Shown: positions 53,101 through 64,000, counted from the stretch's first letter. The stretch is DNA of 64,000 nucleotides from Cruorifilaria tuberocauda (GCA_013365365.1 JABVXU010000106.1:86558-150557), one strand, 5' to 3'. Notes: generated by a model not told the origin, from the letters alone. Made by a program: numbers and translations.

Positions 53101-56100
53101 AATGAAAAAAAACAGAATCTGAGGTTATCCCAAATTCCATTACGAAATCCAGATACTGTAACTTGCATTAAGAAATTTACAAAAAATTAATATCAAACAA
53201 GAAAAAAAGAAAAGACCTTCGAATCTAATGTGAAGAAATACTATCTAACGTTGTTTGATGCAAATATTTGGTTATTTTCAGGGTAATATTAACAAGGATT
53301 ACACTGGAATGGAAATAAACAGCAGCCAGCATACCTATGATACTACCATCAACCCAGAACATGAAATGCTGATAAACCTCGCATCTCCAGAAACCCAATT
53401 TCTAAAAAATCTACAAAGTCCACGCCTAAATTTATCGTCGCTACTAAGCAAGAGATGTCCCACTTCAGCCACATCAACATCAGATATTCCTGCTGCTTAT
53501 TTTTTAAATGATCAAAGTTCAGACCCAAATACGAGAATCCCACAGTTTACCTGCTATTATCAACAATCTGCAATGATCAAAGATTGCCACTCTCTGCTGA
53601 AGAAATTAAAAACCGTACAAACTCAAACATCTCCAACATCCAAAACAACAAAAGCTGCTCAGCTGAAACCACGTGCACAACAGCAAGACCCACAAAGACA
53701 AATTAATTTTGATTTTGATTCCCTCAAATTAAAGAATTTGACAATATCTGTTCGAGATCCACTTTTGAGTAATGAGGATGAGAATCACGGCGAGCAACAG
53801 AATCGGCATTTGAGTGATATCGAACTTCTCCGACAAGTATATGATGAATTGCGAAATAAAATAAGCCAAGTGTAAGTTTGAATGAGGCAAATTTAAGCCC
53901 AAATATCCGACTATATAATAATTAGTTTATGTACGAGTGAAATGTCTCAAATATGTAATCTTAATCATATAACGTAGAATTCCTGCAGAATAAATAGATG
54001 TCTAAAAAAATTGCAATCAATCAACAATTTCACCCCTAAAAATTATATATTTGCTGCTTTCTGATGTTTTTCTTAAAGTAGTTCGATTTTTTGATAAATT
54101 TTTACTATACTTAGAAATCCCCTGTTAGTTCACAGGATCAAAAGATAGCAGAAATGAAAGTAAACAAAGGAATAAGTTGGAAAGAGTGCTTTCTCGGTGA
54201 ACGAATGCGAAGATGGGGTCTTTGGTTTATTATCACTTTCTTGGCTGCGATGACTATTCGAGATATAACTTTACTGGTACACCTAATTATGTTTGGAAGA
54301 TATCGGATATTTTCTCAGAAGTTTTCCAAATAAAACCGAGAAACACCCTTATTTTCAGTAATATTTTATCTAAATCTTAAAATTACAATTTCTAAATATA
54401 AAAAAGATAAGATGACTGTGATTCACAAGGAATAAAAAACCTGAATAAATCTAAATGTTTAGGCGATAGAATATATGGAATATCCGAAACAATCAGATAT
54501 GAATATAATGTTCAATGAATCAATGTACATGCCAAATATTACATTTTGCATATCGAAACAACAGGCTTGGAGTCATTTTCCCCTCAATAATCCAGAATCA
54601 GCTGATGAATGGGACAGAAATGTAGAGGTAAATTGAAAAGGGAACAATTTTTCATCCAAGTTGATAATGTTTTTGGTTAAATAAAATAATTTCCATTATA
54701 TAAACTAACGATTATGCTTAGTGTTCAGATAGAACTCAGAAAGCTGAATTCTCGAGAAAGATTTCTCAATGAAGCCTGGAACTATCGGCTAATCGTTGAA
54801 GCATATGAAGTAATTGCAACATTGAACAGTATGGAACGAGAAACAACAGCAAAAGGATCTGCTCGATCCATCAATTTTTTTCGTATTCAACCAAAACTTC
54901 GAGCTAAACGAGCGATGGTTAAGGTTAATTAAAACTTCAATTAACTGTTACTAATCTAATTATTTAAGTTATTGCAGTGAATGAAGTAAACATAACTATT
55001 CGATTTGATGAAATATTAGATTCAATATTAGATATTTTCACTCTTCAAAGCTTGAACTAAAAAGGTAAATTTATATTTCAGGAAAATGACATAGATGTTT
55101 AGAAATACTTAAACATTTAATGTCGAGGAACTTTTTTCAATAGATGGACTGAAGTTTTCACTGAGTTTGAGCCAGTCATTGGTTAAGATGTATTACGCAA
55201 ATAAGTAATTATAGTCAAAAGAATCTTATTGGAAATAAAATACGGTACTATTTGTAGGTCTGGTTAAATGAAATTAAGCATCGTGGCATAACATTCGAAG
55301 AATTGACCCAGAAAGTTGGCTTGGAAACTATTAAATATTCATTACGACAATTCCGACGGACTACATTTAATGAAAATATAAAAATTAAAACTAGAGTTAG
55401 AACTTCCTGGATTTCAACAATGCAGTTTTGCTTTCAACCGTGGTTTGATGCTGACAGTTACTTAGAAATAAGAGATCAGGTACAAGCTCTAATTCATCTC
55501 ATTTCTCCTCCCTTTCCATTTATCCAGATTAATGCAAAGGCAATATACTAACGACAGAAATTGAGGAGCATTACAAATCTAGATTAAAATGCAAATATGA
55601 GAAATTCCATAATCTTCACTTTTAATATTTGGCTAGTCATATAAAAAATTTACTTAACGATAATAGTAATAATAAGAAAATAAAAATGATATCGTTATGA
55701 AACCAGACTCTGCAACAGTTATGATGATGATATTTATTACTATCAAAGTCTGGTAGTGATGATATGCAGTAATGTAAGCATTGAATATTATATAAAAAAC
55801 TATGATTTAACAAGCTATGTTTCACGTAAGTGGAAGAAAAAATTTTTTAACTTTACATTCTGAAATAAATTTTAGGTAAAAATATGATTCAAATCAAATT
55901 GCTTCTACCACTTTATCTATTCTTAGGGAAATTTCTTCACGATGCTATTATCACATAATGCTACTAATCTGGAGGATGTTAATATCGCCTGCATGTCAGT
56001 TGATTTTCATGGACGACCCAGTTCATTATCACGATTTATGGAAGGTCAAGGTCGTGCACGAGATGGGTTTAATGATGACGTATATTTCAAATTTCTTGTA

Positions 56101-59080
56101 GATCGAAGAACTATTTTATCCCATATATCCTTTCCATTATGAATTATCATTATGTTTATTAATTCTCCTTAATATTTCGGCTATACAATTATTGCTCGTC
56201 TAAGGACAAATTCTATAAATTGATTACATCAAAAAAAGTAACTGATTTCAAGTTATGTCTTGGTATCCGGCATGAAGTGACAGTCGACGTACGTGCAAGA
56301 TACGTAATGCTTGAAAATGATGATAATGGTACGGCTTGCCGCAAGACTGTGAAAGAAGAAAATGAATTCGACTGTAGATCCAGATGCCGCATGGAAATGA
56401 TCAGAGTACTTGTAACATTTCTCCTCAGTTAGATAGTAAAAGTGGTTTCTTTCTTTTCTTTTTTTAATTAAAAACGAAGCTCCTTGTCAATTTCAAGTTA
56501 TCAACTTTATTCAAGTGCAAAAATCAGTTACCGCCACTATCGGAATAGACAACAAAATACAAATAGGAAAAATGTTTACTTGCTTCCGATATATTTCGAG
56601 CAAGATTTGTAGTAAAAAAAACATGAACTGTATTTTCCAGGATATGTGCAAATGTACGCCACCCACTTTGAGTTACCTTGTAAGAAATAAAAATCAATAC
56701 AACGAATTCCCTATTTGTGACTATGAAAAATGTGAAATCGAGTGAGCATTCCCAAAAATATTAGCAAAAATTGTACAAGTGTGCCTTAAACGTACCTGAT
56801 CCAATAATCTCCGTACTAATAATTTATAGGACATAATCTTACTTTAATGTCTTGGAATTCTTTTTATATGGTTCACTGAAGTATTTTCAGTGTTAAGAAT
56901 ATTACATATTCGGATGAACAATGTACCCGAAAGTGTTATCGCCCTTGTGATCAAATTACCTATGAAGTACGTCGTGTACAATATGGCAAAATGTTTCATC
57001 GTGGTAAGTGTTTGTTTAGCAAAAAATGCTAAAAGCAAAAAATGCAAAAATAAAAAATTTTTAGCAAAAATTAAACAAAATTTGTTCATCTAGCAAAAGA
57101 TTTTTTTTAAAATAATAAGAAACTTAAGAATCACATACACTATTATAACTTGCTTTCAGATTTTACATTAATTAATTTAAACTGGGGTTCGTTTGAATAT
57201 CTTACCCTGAGTCAATACTGGGTATGGTCAATGCCGACATTTATAGCAGCACTTGGTGGATCCATGGGAGCATGGCTTGGACTTTCAATTCTTAGCCTGA
57301 TACAGGTAAACGCAATCCAGTTTTAATTGAAAAATCAAGAGTTCTATCCCACAAGTTCTTCACATCTCATTTAGGGCAGCACTTATCTATACACCTTCTT
57401 AACGACAACAATCAAAAATAAGCGCTCGCGAATAAAAAATTGGACCGAAGAAGTTATTATGTGCTGCAGAAAAAACAATCAACAAGTCTAGAAATGCCCT
57501 TGCAAAAAGTCTCAAAAAAATATAAACCAGTTAGTTAAGCTAACTGACTGCTTTCTATTTTTCATTTTTTATCCACTTAAAAGATTTGAATGTAAGAAAT
57601 TGCCAACAAAATAGCACTGAAAGTTGTTGGCTGTCCACATGCTTTCCAAGAGAAACTCATAGCAAATACTTTATTAAATTATTTACCCAATCTTAATCAG
57701 AATCAATCGGAGTTCCATCATCTAGCTAGAAATCCCAGTAATATTTATTTTTCAGCAAAAATTTCTCAGAGTGTAAGAGAAAGATAAAGAAAATTTAAAA
57801 CTGTATTTCGATAAAAGTACAGAAAACTCTTACTCCTCTTATAATTACATCCAAGTTTTCAGTACATTATTATGAACAAGTAGAAAATATCTTTAGCAAT
57901 GATTCGATTAATTAATTCATCCGAATTTACACTGATTAAAATGTTCTGTATTCCGCTTATTCTTCTTTTATTTAACAAATTTCTATATTTATTCCTTTAT
58001 TTTTTCATTACTTATTGCCTGATAAAAAGTATTTATATACTTGTTAACTACCAAGATTCATTGGCTAACTATCAGTCACACATCAAAAGTGTCCCCTTTC
58101 TCGCAATTGTTCTCTGAAGTCATTCTTTTACACAGTTATATTGTATACGGCTTACCTTTGAATGGTGAACACTGGCTTTGAGGGAGAGTGCTTTTTTTTC
58201 TCTTCCACTGTGTCCATAGTTGGCTGCTTATCAAAAACTAAAAATAAAAAATAAATGTAAAACCTGTTGTCATTGTATTAAATTATGCAAGACTCATATT
58301 TTTTAATACTCATTACTTTAATGCATCTTATCTTTAATTCAATCAAAAGGAAAAGATCTGTAATTCTAATTCTTGGAAAATAGCATGCAGTTTTAATATT
58401 TTGAAATGTGTAAATCTATTAATCAAAGAATAAACGATGATAAAGTTGGAATTGATTAAAATGAAACAACTAATTCCCAAATAAGGCTCCTACGCTTCAA
58501 ATGTATTAAAAACTCGTTACTGATATAGAAATTTATGATGAAATACTCACCAAAATTAGCATGGCATTTCCTAATATGAGCTTCATAATCGTGATCAGAA
58601 ACACCTTCTAAAGGTAATGCTTGACAAACCCTATTTGGCCCATAACTGAAATCACATTATTTATTTCGTAATTTAACCATAGTATCATGATAAATCCGAA
58701 ATTGGAAGAATTTTGATCAAATTCAGTTATTGTTAAATAGACAAGGATAAGATGAAGTGATTCAACAACAATAATCATGAGCTACCTATGGATGATCAAG
58801 TTGCTAAGTTCGGTAGTCCGACACATAAAATCAGAATTATATTGAAAATTAACAGAAAAAACAAAAATGAGAATACATACCGACATACGAACGATCCACC
58901 CTCTTTAGTACAATGCATTGCCCGTAGATGTCGAGCAAATTCGAAACGATTAGAAAATTTCCTCACATCTTGAGTACACAAATCACAGTAACGTGGATAT
59001 TCAACATTACATCGATAATTGTCACCTCCACGGCTTCCACTTGCTACTTGCATTGATGATATTGGTAACATTTTGAACAT
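44182..59080 (-). CDS. VPS54: VPS54, subunit of the GARP tethering complex
   Basis: VPS54 tethers endosome-derived vesicles at the trans-Golgi network with VPS51-53. Twenty-two in-phase exons give 1110 aa (human 977): 59080-58881, 58645-58551, 58237-58156, 50873-50693, 50569-50474, 50238-50047, 49826-49618, 49335-49230, 48758-48622, 48374-48245, 48029-47922, 47852-47596, 47319-46944, 46771-46685, 46574-46384, 46246-46070, 45960-45767, 45565-45444, 45253-45173, 44966-44859, 44739-44645, 44290-44182. The first two exons encode two C2H2-like fingers (CDLCTQDV to RHLRAMHC, then FVCRYGPNRVC to HIRKCH). The core carries FTIQSFTQNLSSVLLDPKC, LEFYHDLVDARLNNQL, MRRLNFEQWF, RFHEDRKTKLG-type KKFHEDRKTKLG, and the hallmark YNSRSCQLILGAGALQLIGL. 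The acidic insert in the 376-base exon is unconserved. The intron 50874-58155 contains a DEG/ENaC gene on the other strand. Alternative 5' exons at 51085-51056 and 51014-50977 also fit in phase. Confidence 0.95.
51086..53308. other. VPS54 intron, left part
   Basis: Inside the large VPS54 intron, upstream of the nested channel gene. Very AT-rich. Two hydrophobic plus-strand frames (52605-52793, 52853-53065) are probably chance T-rich reading frames. The promoter of the nested channel gene should lie here; an acceptor-like TTATTTTCAG ends at 53281. Confidence 0.5.
53309..57491 (+). CDS. DEG/ENaC family cation channel subunit, nested in VPS54 intron
   Basis: Degenerin/epithelial sodium channels are trimeric amiloride-sensitive cation channels; nematode members act in touch, proton or peptide sensing. 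Eleven in-phase exons: 53309-53869, 54136-54276, 54463-54627, 54729-54923, 55258-55479, 55927-56097, 56253-56405, 56641-56741, 56891-57003, 57160-57305, 57375-57491; 694 aa. Layout: a long polar cytoplasmic N-terminus (about 187 residues), TM1 near 213-234 (RRWGLWFIITFLAAMTI), a large extracellular loop with MPNITFC and a cysteine-rich end (DMCKCTPPTL, CDYEKCEI, CTRKCYRPCDQITYEV), then pre-TM2 LNWGSFEYLTLSQYWVW and TM2 GGSMGAWLGLSILSLI with the selectivity-filter region. A short basic C-terminus follows. Start: Met 28 bases past an acceptor; an upstream in-frame Met at 53258 would read through it. The exact subfamily is not clear to me. Confidence 0.93.
57492..58155. other. VPS54 intron, right part
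   Basis: About 0.66 kb between the nested channel stop codon and the VPS54 zinc-finger exons. Holds the channel 3' UTR. A hydrophobic frame at 57899-58117 lacks support. Confidence 0.5.
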
Positions 59081-59714
59081 CAATTCTGATTCGGCGTAAT
59101 TTTTTTCGTCGTTTAATTTTCATTAAATTCCTAAAATACTGATAAAACATGCTAATTAAATATTCCCACTATATTTTGCTGGAATATTATTCTATTAAAC
59201 ATTAAAGGATATCAATGTAAATATATTATTGCATTATCTCTATTTAATCAATAAGTTTTCATAATTTATTACTAATAAATAAATTCTTGAAATTTCGTTG
59301 TCATTCATTTTAATTTTCAATAATCATTCTTATTATCCTTATTGATTCTAACTTTAAGAGGACTATATAAGAGTTACTGATATGTGAAATTTAATTTAGC
59401 AGTAAATAAGACTTATATCACTTCTAAATATTGAAAAAGAATTGCTTGATGGATGAAATGCTCCTAAAAAATTAGCAATAAAAAATAAAAACGAAGAAAT
59501 GGAAAGTGATCAACGAGTAACGAAATTGCCACAAAGGGAAATTATGAAACGGTTCTAATTGTTAGTTTTTAAAATGCAATTAATTAAGGAAGGCATGGAT
59601 TAACATGAAAGAGATTAACTGATTGGCTCATTTAAAATGGCACTTCTATCAGTACATTATCTATTATCCATAAACTTTTGAGCCAATGGTAAGCTTTTGA
59701 GATAATAATAAGCT

Positions 59715-59741
59715 TTTATCATTCCAGTATGGAATGATAAA
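59715..59741. repeat. 11-bp perfect hairpin, 5-base loop
   Basis: TTTATCATTCC pairs exactly with GGAATGATAAA across AGTAT. Confidence 0.8.
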
Positions 59742-59827
59742 TGTTTCTGCCATGCTATTCGATTCTTACATCAAACACATTAAGTATCAACTGACTGGAA
59801 TTGGCCTCATGTCTAGAAATTTGATTA

Positions 59828-59862
59828 GCTTAACAGGAAAAAAATGTGAGTTCCTGTTAAGC
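59828..59862. repeat. 12-bp perfect hairpin, 11-base loop
   Basis: GCTTAACAGGAA pairs exactly with TTCCTGTTAAGC. Confidence 0.8.
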
Positions 59863-60354
59863 GAGTTACATGATGATAACCCTCACCAAAACGGCCTATT
59901 TAAATTGAAGTTATAGCAAGTGCTCTATGCCACATCTCTAAATTCTGGAAGATTAATAATGAAAAAACAAACTGCCCTTGGGAATTTAATCTCTGTCTTT
60001 GTGTTAAGTCTTTGTAAAGATTGAGAGAAAATCTTGACAATGACAATTTTTATTTAGATATAACGATAAAAATCATCGTTATAAGGTAGCGAAAGTTATG
60101 ATTGGAAGTGTATGAAGATTTGGTTTACTACGTAGATTAACTAATGAATGTTTTTTTTGATTTCAGTTATGGTAAACTTGTCTTAGATTCGAACGATAAT
60201 TTTTGGAAGTATTATGTGCATTCGAACCTTTTATCATAAGTGCATATACAATAAATCCCTGCATATTTGTTGGACATAGCCATGGAATTGCAGGGAATTT
60301 TATTACCAGATACAGTTTATATCATATCAGTTTATGCATTCTCCAGTAAGATGA

Positions 60355-60413
60355 CAGTTCATGATGAATAATGTTTTGATTTATCAAATTAAAAATTGAT
60401 TCATCGTGAACTG
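60355..60413. repeat. 15-bp inverted repeat with one wobble, 29-base loop
   Basis: CAGTTCATGATGAAT and ATTCATCGTGAACTG are complementary apart from one position that would be a G-U pair in RNA. Confidence 0.7.
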
Positions 60414-60540
60414 CCACAAAAAATTTTTGTTTCTTTTTTCCAAACGTTTGTGATTACGAGCACCGGATGGATTTGCTTTATCGTTATCAGTTTAGGTATA
60501 CAAAAAGTATTCTCATTTACATTTGACAAATTTTTAAATT

Positions 60541-60757
60541 GACGAGACCGTTCTCTTTGAGGCCGGTTATCGGAATGGGTGCAATTTAAACCTGTTAACG
60601 AGGATCTATGAGAGGGCAAGTCTGGTGCCAGCGACCGCGGTAATTCCAGCTCTTAAAGTGTATATCGTCATTGCTGCGGTTAAAAAGCTCGTAGTTGGAT
60701 CTGCGTCTCAGGACCTGGTCCATCCATTGGATGAGAACTGGGCTCCTAGGCTTCTAT
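60541..60757 (+). pseudogene. 18S (small-subunit) rRNA fragment, decayed
   Basis: About 217 bases match the central part of eukaryotic 18S rRNA, from GAGACCGTTCTC and GAGGCCGGTTATCGG, through AACGAGGATCTATGAGAGG, GGTAATTCCAGCTC, GTGTATATCGTCATTGCTGC, GGTTAAAAAGCTCGTAGTTG, to ATGAGAACTGGGCTCCTAGG. The universally conserved 530 loop reads GTGCCAGCGACCGCGG instead of GTGCCAGCAGCCGCGG, and other conserved positions differ. Both ends fall abruptly into AT-rich DNA. This is therefore a truncated, mutated copy and not a working gene; it most resembles nematode 18S. Confidence 0.92.
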
Positions 60758-62228
60758 AATTTTTCTTTTGATTTAATTTCATGATAATGAAGAATTTATT
60801 CTTCTCACCAAAAAAAATCTTCAGATATTCACACATATTCGGCAATTAATTATAGGTTAATAGTGAAGTAATTCAGTAAACAATTAACAGTAAAATTGTA
60901 AGTCATGTGAATTAAAGCGAATATATTTGGTCAAATAAGAAATTTGACACAACCACGTATTTGTTTGTTAAAAAAAAAAACGAAGAAAAACTGAATTACT
61001 TTCTTCATATTTTTTATTCAATAGTTCCTATGATATCCTAAAAACAAATTTTGTAATGGAATAATTTAATTGTTGAATTCCTTGAGATCTCATCAAAAAA
61101 ATAATTATAAAATTATAATAATCAGGATGAGTTTGGTAAGTTTTTATGACCTGAGTAATATTTTAATGACAGCTGAATAAGTAGACAATTGTGCTAATTC
61201 TAAGACAATAATTCTGTTGAGTTTTTTTTTTTGATACTTTTTTTTACTAATTAAAATTTTCCAATTCATTTTCGTTCATCTATTTTTGTATTACAACTAT
61301 TTCTAGCAACAACAACAATAAAAACAACAACATACAACCATATCAATAACCTATCTATAACAATAAATGATGTACAAGGAAGTATTGTCGGAAAATCCGA
61401 AGAATTTATAAAAATTTTTAACTCATTTCAATTATAAATTAATTACCCTTAAAATAATTAAATTAATAATTCCTATTATTTATAAATAAGGTTTTGGTAC
61501 CAGACTCAACTTCCGCTTTAGTACTTTAATTTAATTAGTTTTCCATAATGATCATCAAGATTATTAGACTATATAAACAAATTAATTAATAACTTCAGTA
61601 TCTTGTAAACACCCTGATCCTAGTAAATCTCCACCTACAATATTTATCTATAAAAGACCGAGATAGCAAATAGGTATAGTCTTCGAAAAGGTCTTTAAAA
61701 GTCTTCGAACTAATAGTCGATAGAGTCTCCAATATAGTCTTCGACACAACAGAGTTTCTAAAGTTTCTAAAATCACAATCACTGTTCTGTTATTTCATTG
61801 CTACTTTACAAAAATAAAACTGTAATTCCACTTTTTGTGTTCCAACGACTCAACCTAGTCATCCAATTTACTATTAACTGGTTATTGTAAATCTCTTTCC
61901 TATCAACAAAGGCTACAAATTTCAAATCTTCAACAAACCAATGAGTAACTTCATCAATTTCAAATCTACAAATAAAACAAGGAACTCTTCTATCAAATCA
62001 AGGAACAACCTCGCAAATTAAATTGGCTGTATCACTAGATTCTACTTACTTCAGAGATACTTCCTAATTAACTAAGGTCAAATAACTACACAATGTATTT
62101 ACGTACGCTTCCTGCTCAACCATCTCAATATAATAGGAATGACTTGTTAAGATTGTCTGATATGAAAAACATTGAAAGATGATAGTATAAACAATGATAA
62201 ATTGAAATTCTCAAACTAGATTCATAGA
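60758..62228. other. Intergenic region between 18S fragment and Cys-loop receptor gene
   Basis: 1.5 kb, AT-rich, with poly-T and CAACAA-like runs (about 61306-61335). A patch at 61665-61760 repeats AGTCTTCGA/AGTCTTTAAA-like words (GTCTTCGAAAAGGTCTTTAA and nearby variants). No coding frame supported. Confidence 0.5.
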
Positions 62229-62937
62229 TTAGGCGACGAGATAAGGTGCTCGAATGACAATAGTTAAGGAAGTGATAGCAATCACAGTTGAAAATAGAAT
62301 TAGACCGATCCGATCGACAACCATAGCTGCAAATCGCCATTCGTTTGCAATTCGTTTCTCTTCGACGACATCGTCGGTTTTTTCACGAATATCCTTAATT
62401 CGAAAGAATTTTGCAGTGGATGGTAGGCATTGAGAAAAGTTTCAAATTTGCTAACCTTTGTTAGCTGTTTTTCAGATAACATGAAATTGAGATAAGAAGC
62501 AAAGAAGATGAGAGGCACATTTGAAAGTTCAATGAGCTTGAAAGAATTAGTCTAACACAAAGTAAGCATAAATTAATCAAGATGGATTATAGGAAGGAAG
62601 ATAAAGGGAGTAAAATGCTAACCTTAACATGCTTATGAATGCGATAAAGAATTTTCAAGCGTTGTAATAAACTTTGATCATTTTTTCCATATCGAGTAAC
62701 TTTCAATTGGAAAATTAAACCTTGGAAATTCTCTCGTAATATATCACCAATTTTTTGAACTACCTGGACTTGTCCATCATCCTAAGAAATAACATATTTC
62801 ATGAATAATTTAAAATACTAAAACAAAGTAGCAATAAACATACTATTTCATTGTTATGCTAGGTATCATAAAAGTTTTATAAGCAGGTTTAAAAAGATAG
62901 GAATCATTTAAATAGAAGAAATTAAAATGTTCAAAGC

Positions 62938-62970
<33 letters not shown>

Positions 62971-63967
62971 AATATTTCAACAAAAAATAAAATATTAAAA
63001 AATCCAAAATTAATTAATCAATAAATCTATACTTTCTCATTACAGATCGTCTTTAAATTTAAACGTTTGAAAATTGTTCAAAGCAAAAACGAACATAAGT
63101 GAACGCAGTTCGATCATCTTCGTTCCTATTCTTCCGATCTTTCCAGCCTTGTTTAATTGTTTTCAACGTATTTTTACGTTTCGGATGTTTCATACGCAAA
63201 ATAAACGGCGCCCATTCCAATAATATATATCGCATCTTTTTTTGGAAAGAGAAAAATATAAAATTATTTGATTAAGTTTAAATAGCAGCTTACTTTCAAC
63301 CTAAAATTCGACTTGAAGCAATTGTTAATTGACTAAAAGAAATAAAATTTAAATTTTATGTCGAATTCATTTCACTGAAATTGCTCGAAATTCGAAAACC
63401 AATAAGATTTATTTAACAAATTTGAAGCACTGCTGAATTTGATCATAGAAGTGAGCATATCTTAAAAGAATACCCAAAAATTCATTCTCATTTGTGTATC
63501 TGGATTCCGGAAATGGATAGCTTGCACGTAGACGGTAAAAGATGTAGCTGCTACCGATATAACCATACAACTAAGAAAGAATATTCCTGAAAAAGAACTT
63601 AGCTATAGAATAGTTGACAGATTTTTACGCAAAGACCGGTTGTTCCTTTCTCTTATTTCTTATTTTTATTCGAAATTCAATTTGAATTTCTTCTGAAATA
63701 TATGGAAATGAATTTAACCTGAAATTAGTAAATAATGAATTTCTATTAGTTAAATAAGTGATAAGAAAAAGAAACTAACCTAATAATGGTACTGCTTCAG
63801 AAGTAAGTGGTGTCATTCCATTCATCAATGTCAAAAATATGCAGATAGCAAGTGATACTGATATTTGCAAGCCTACCTTTTCACAGGTATCCGGGCTGAG
63901 TGTAAATCCGAGTACAATTAATATTAACGTCATCATACAAGGCATTATCAAATTGAATGCATAATAC
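62229..63967 (-). CDS. Nicotinic-type Cys-loop receptor subunit, C-terminal half (5' end missing)
   Basis: A pentameric ligand-gated channel subunit of the nicotinic acetylcholine receptor class. Exons 63967-63780, 63586-63474, 63235-63095, 62781-62623 and 62393-62229 are in phase. The first visible exon covers TM1 (FNLIMPCMMTLILIVLGF), the M1-M2 linker SPDTCEKVG, TM2 (LQISVSLAICIFLTLMNG) and TPLTSEAVPLLG. The Glu-Lys pair at the inner end of TM2 predicts cation selectivity. The second holds TM3 and HFRNP, the third and fourth the intracellular loop (basic KHPKRKNTLKTIKQGW, amphipathic helix before TM4), and the fifth EWRFAAMVVDR and TM4 ending RAPYLVA. The ligand-binding domain lies beyond the right edge, so I cannot tell whether it is an alpha subunit. 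The acceptor of the last exon is TTAAG and less certain. Confidence 0.93.
62938..62965. repeat. (TA)n microsatellite
   Basis: Pure TA run in an intron of the Cys-loop receptor gene. Confidence 0.9.
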
Positions 63968-64000
63968 CTGAAAATAGTATAATAAAATACCGGATAACTG

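Larger units (their letters stand above)
59081..60540. other. Intergenic region with several hairpins
   Basis: About 1.5 kb upstream of VPS54, AT-rich, without supported coding frames. It includes the hairpins at 59715-59741, 59828-59862, 60059-60084 and 60355-60413, and direct repeats of a TAAGCTTTTGAG-like element near 59663-59715. Confidence 0.55.

Noticed and set aside
60401..60619. Minus-strand 72-codon frame over the rRNA fragment
   Set aside because: Antisense shadow of the 18S sequence.
1..64000. tRNA genes, SL RNA genes, Wolbachia inserts, transposase or reverse-transcriptase genes
   Set aside because: Looked for by eye on both strands and none could be recognised; a tRNAscan, RepeatMasker and bacterial blast run would be needed to exclude diverged copies.

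Overview
The window is AT-rich (roughly 70% A+T), intron-dense nuclear DNA from a nematode, most likely a filarial or other spirurid worm. The reasons are many introns with TTTCAG-type acceptors, 5' acceptors sitting a few bases before start codons (typical of SL trans-splicing), a nematode-restricted ground-like protein, and a decayed 18S rRNA fragment that reads as nematode. No CRISPR, operonic bacterial genes or intact transposons were seen. Exon models were built by hand from splice consensus, reading phase and recalled family similarity; nearly all junctions close in phase, but none is backed by transcripts.

Layout from left to right. 1-2733 (-): CIAO1, a WD40 Fe-S assembly factor, cut by the left edge. 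3847-8280 (-): FRMD8-like FERM protein, 11 exons, with one GC-AG intron. 12185-17211 (+): a CG-1-like N-terminal module joined in frame to phosphopantothenoylcysteine decarboxylase (PPCDC, coenzyme A synthesis). 18346-19521 (+): CHAC2-like glutathione-degrading enzyme. 20590-21342 (-): orphan predicted secreted protein. 21959-28892 (-): FAN1 nuclease, 21 exons. 29779 to about 32242 (-): ground-like protein. 36120-42068 (+): STAT transcription factor. 44182-59080 (-): VPS54 of the GARP tethering complex, whose third intron is 7.3 kb long and holds a complete DEG/ENaC channel gene on the opposite strand (53309-57491). 60541-60757: 18S rRNA pseudogene fragment. 62229-63967 (-): C-terminal half of a nicotinic-type Cys-loop receptor subunit, cut by the right edge.

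The genes are mostly independent housekeeping and signalling genes and do not form one pathway. Two touch thiol/cofactor metabolism (PPCDC and CHAC2, same strand, about 1.1 kb apart). Two are neuronal or muscle ion channels. The most noteworthy points are the CG-1-like/PPCDC in-frame join, the channel nested inside VPS54 together with the N-terminal zinc-finger exons of VPS54, the ribosomal RNA fragment next to a cluster of hairpins, and an uncharacterised secreted protein.
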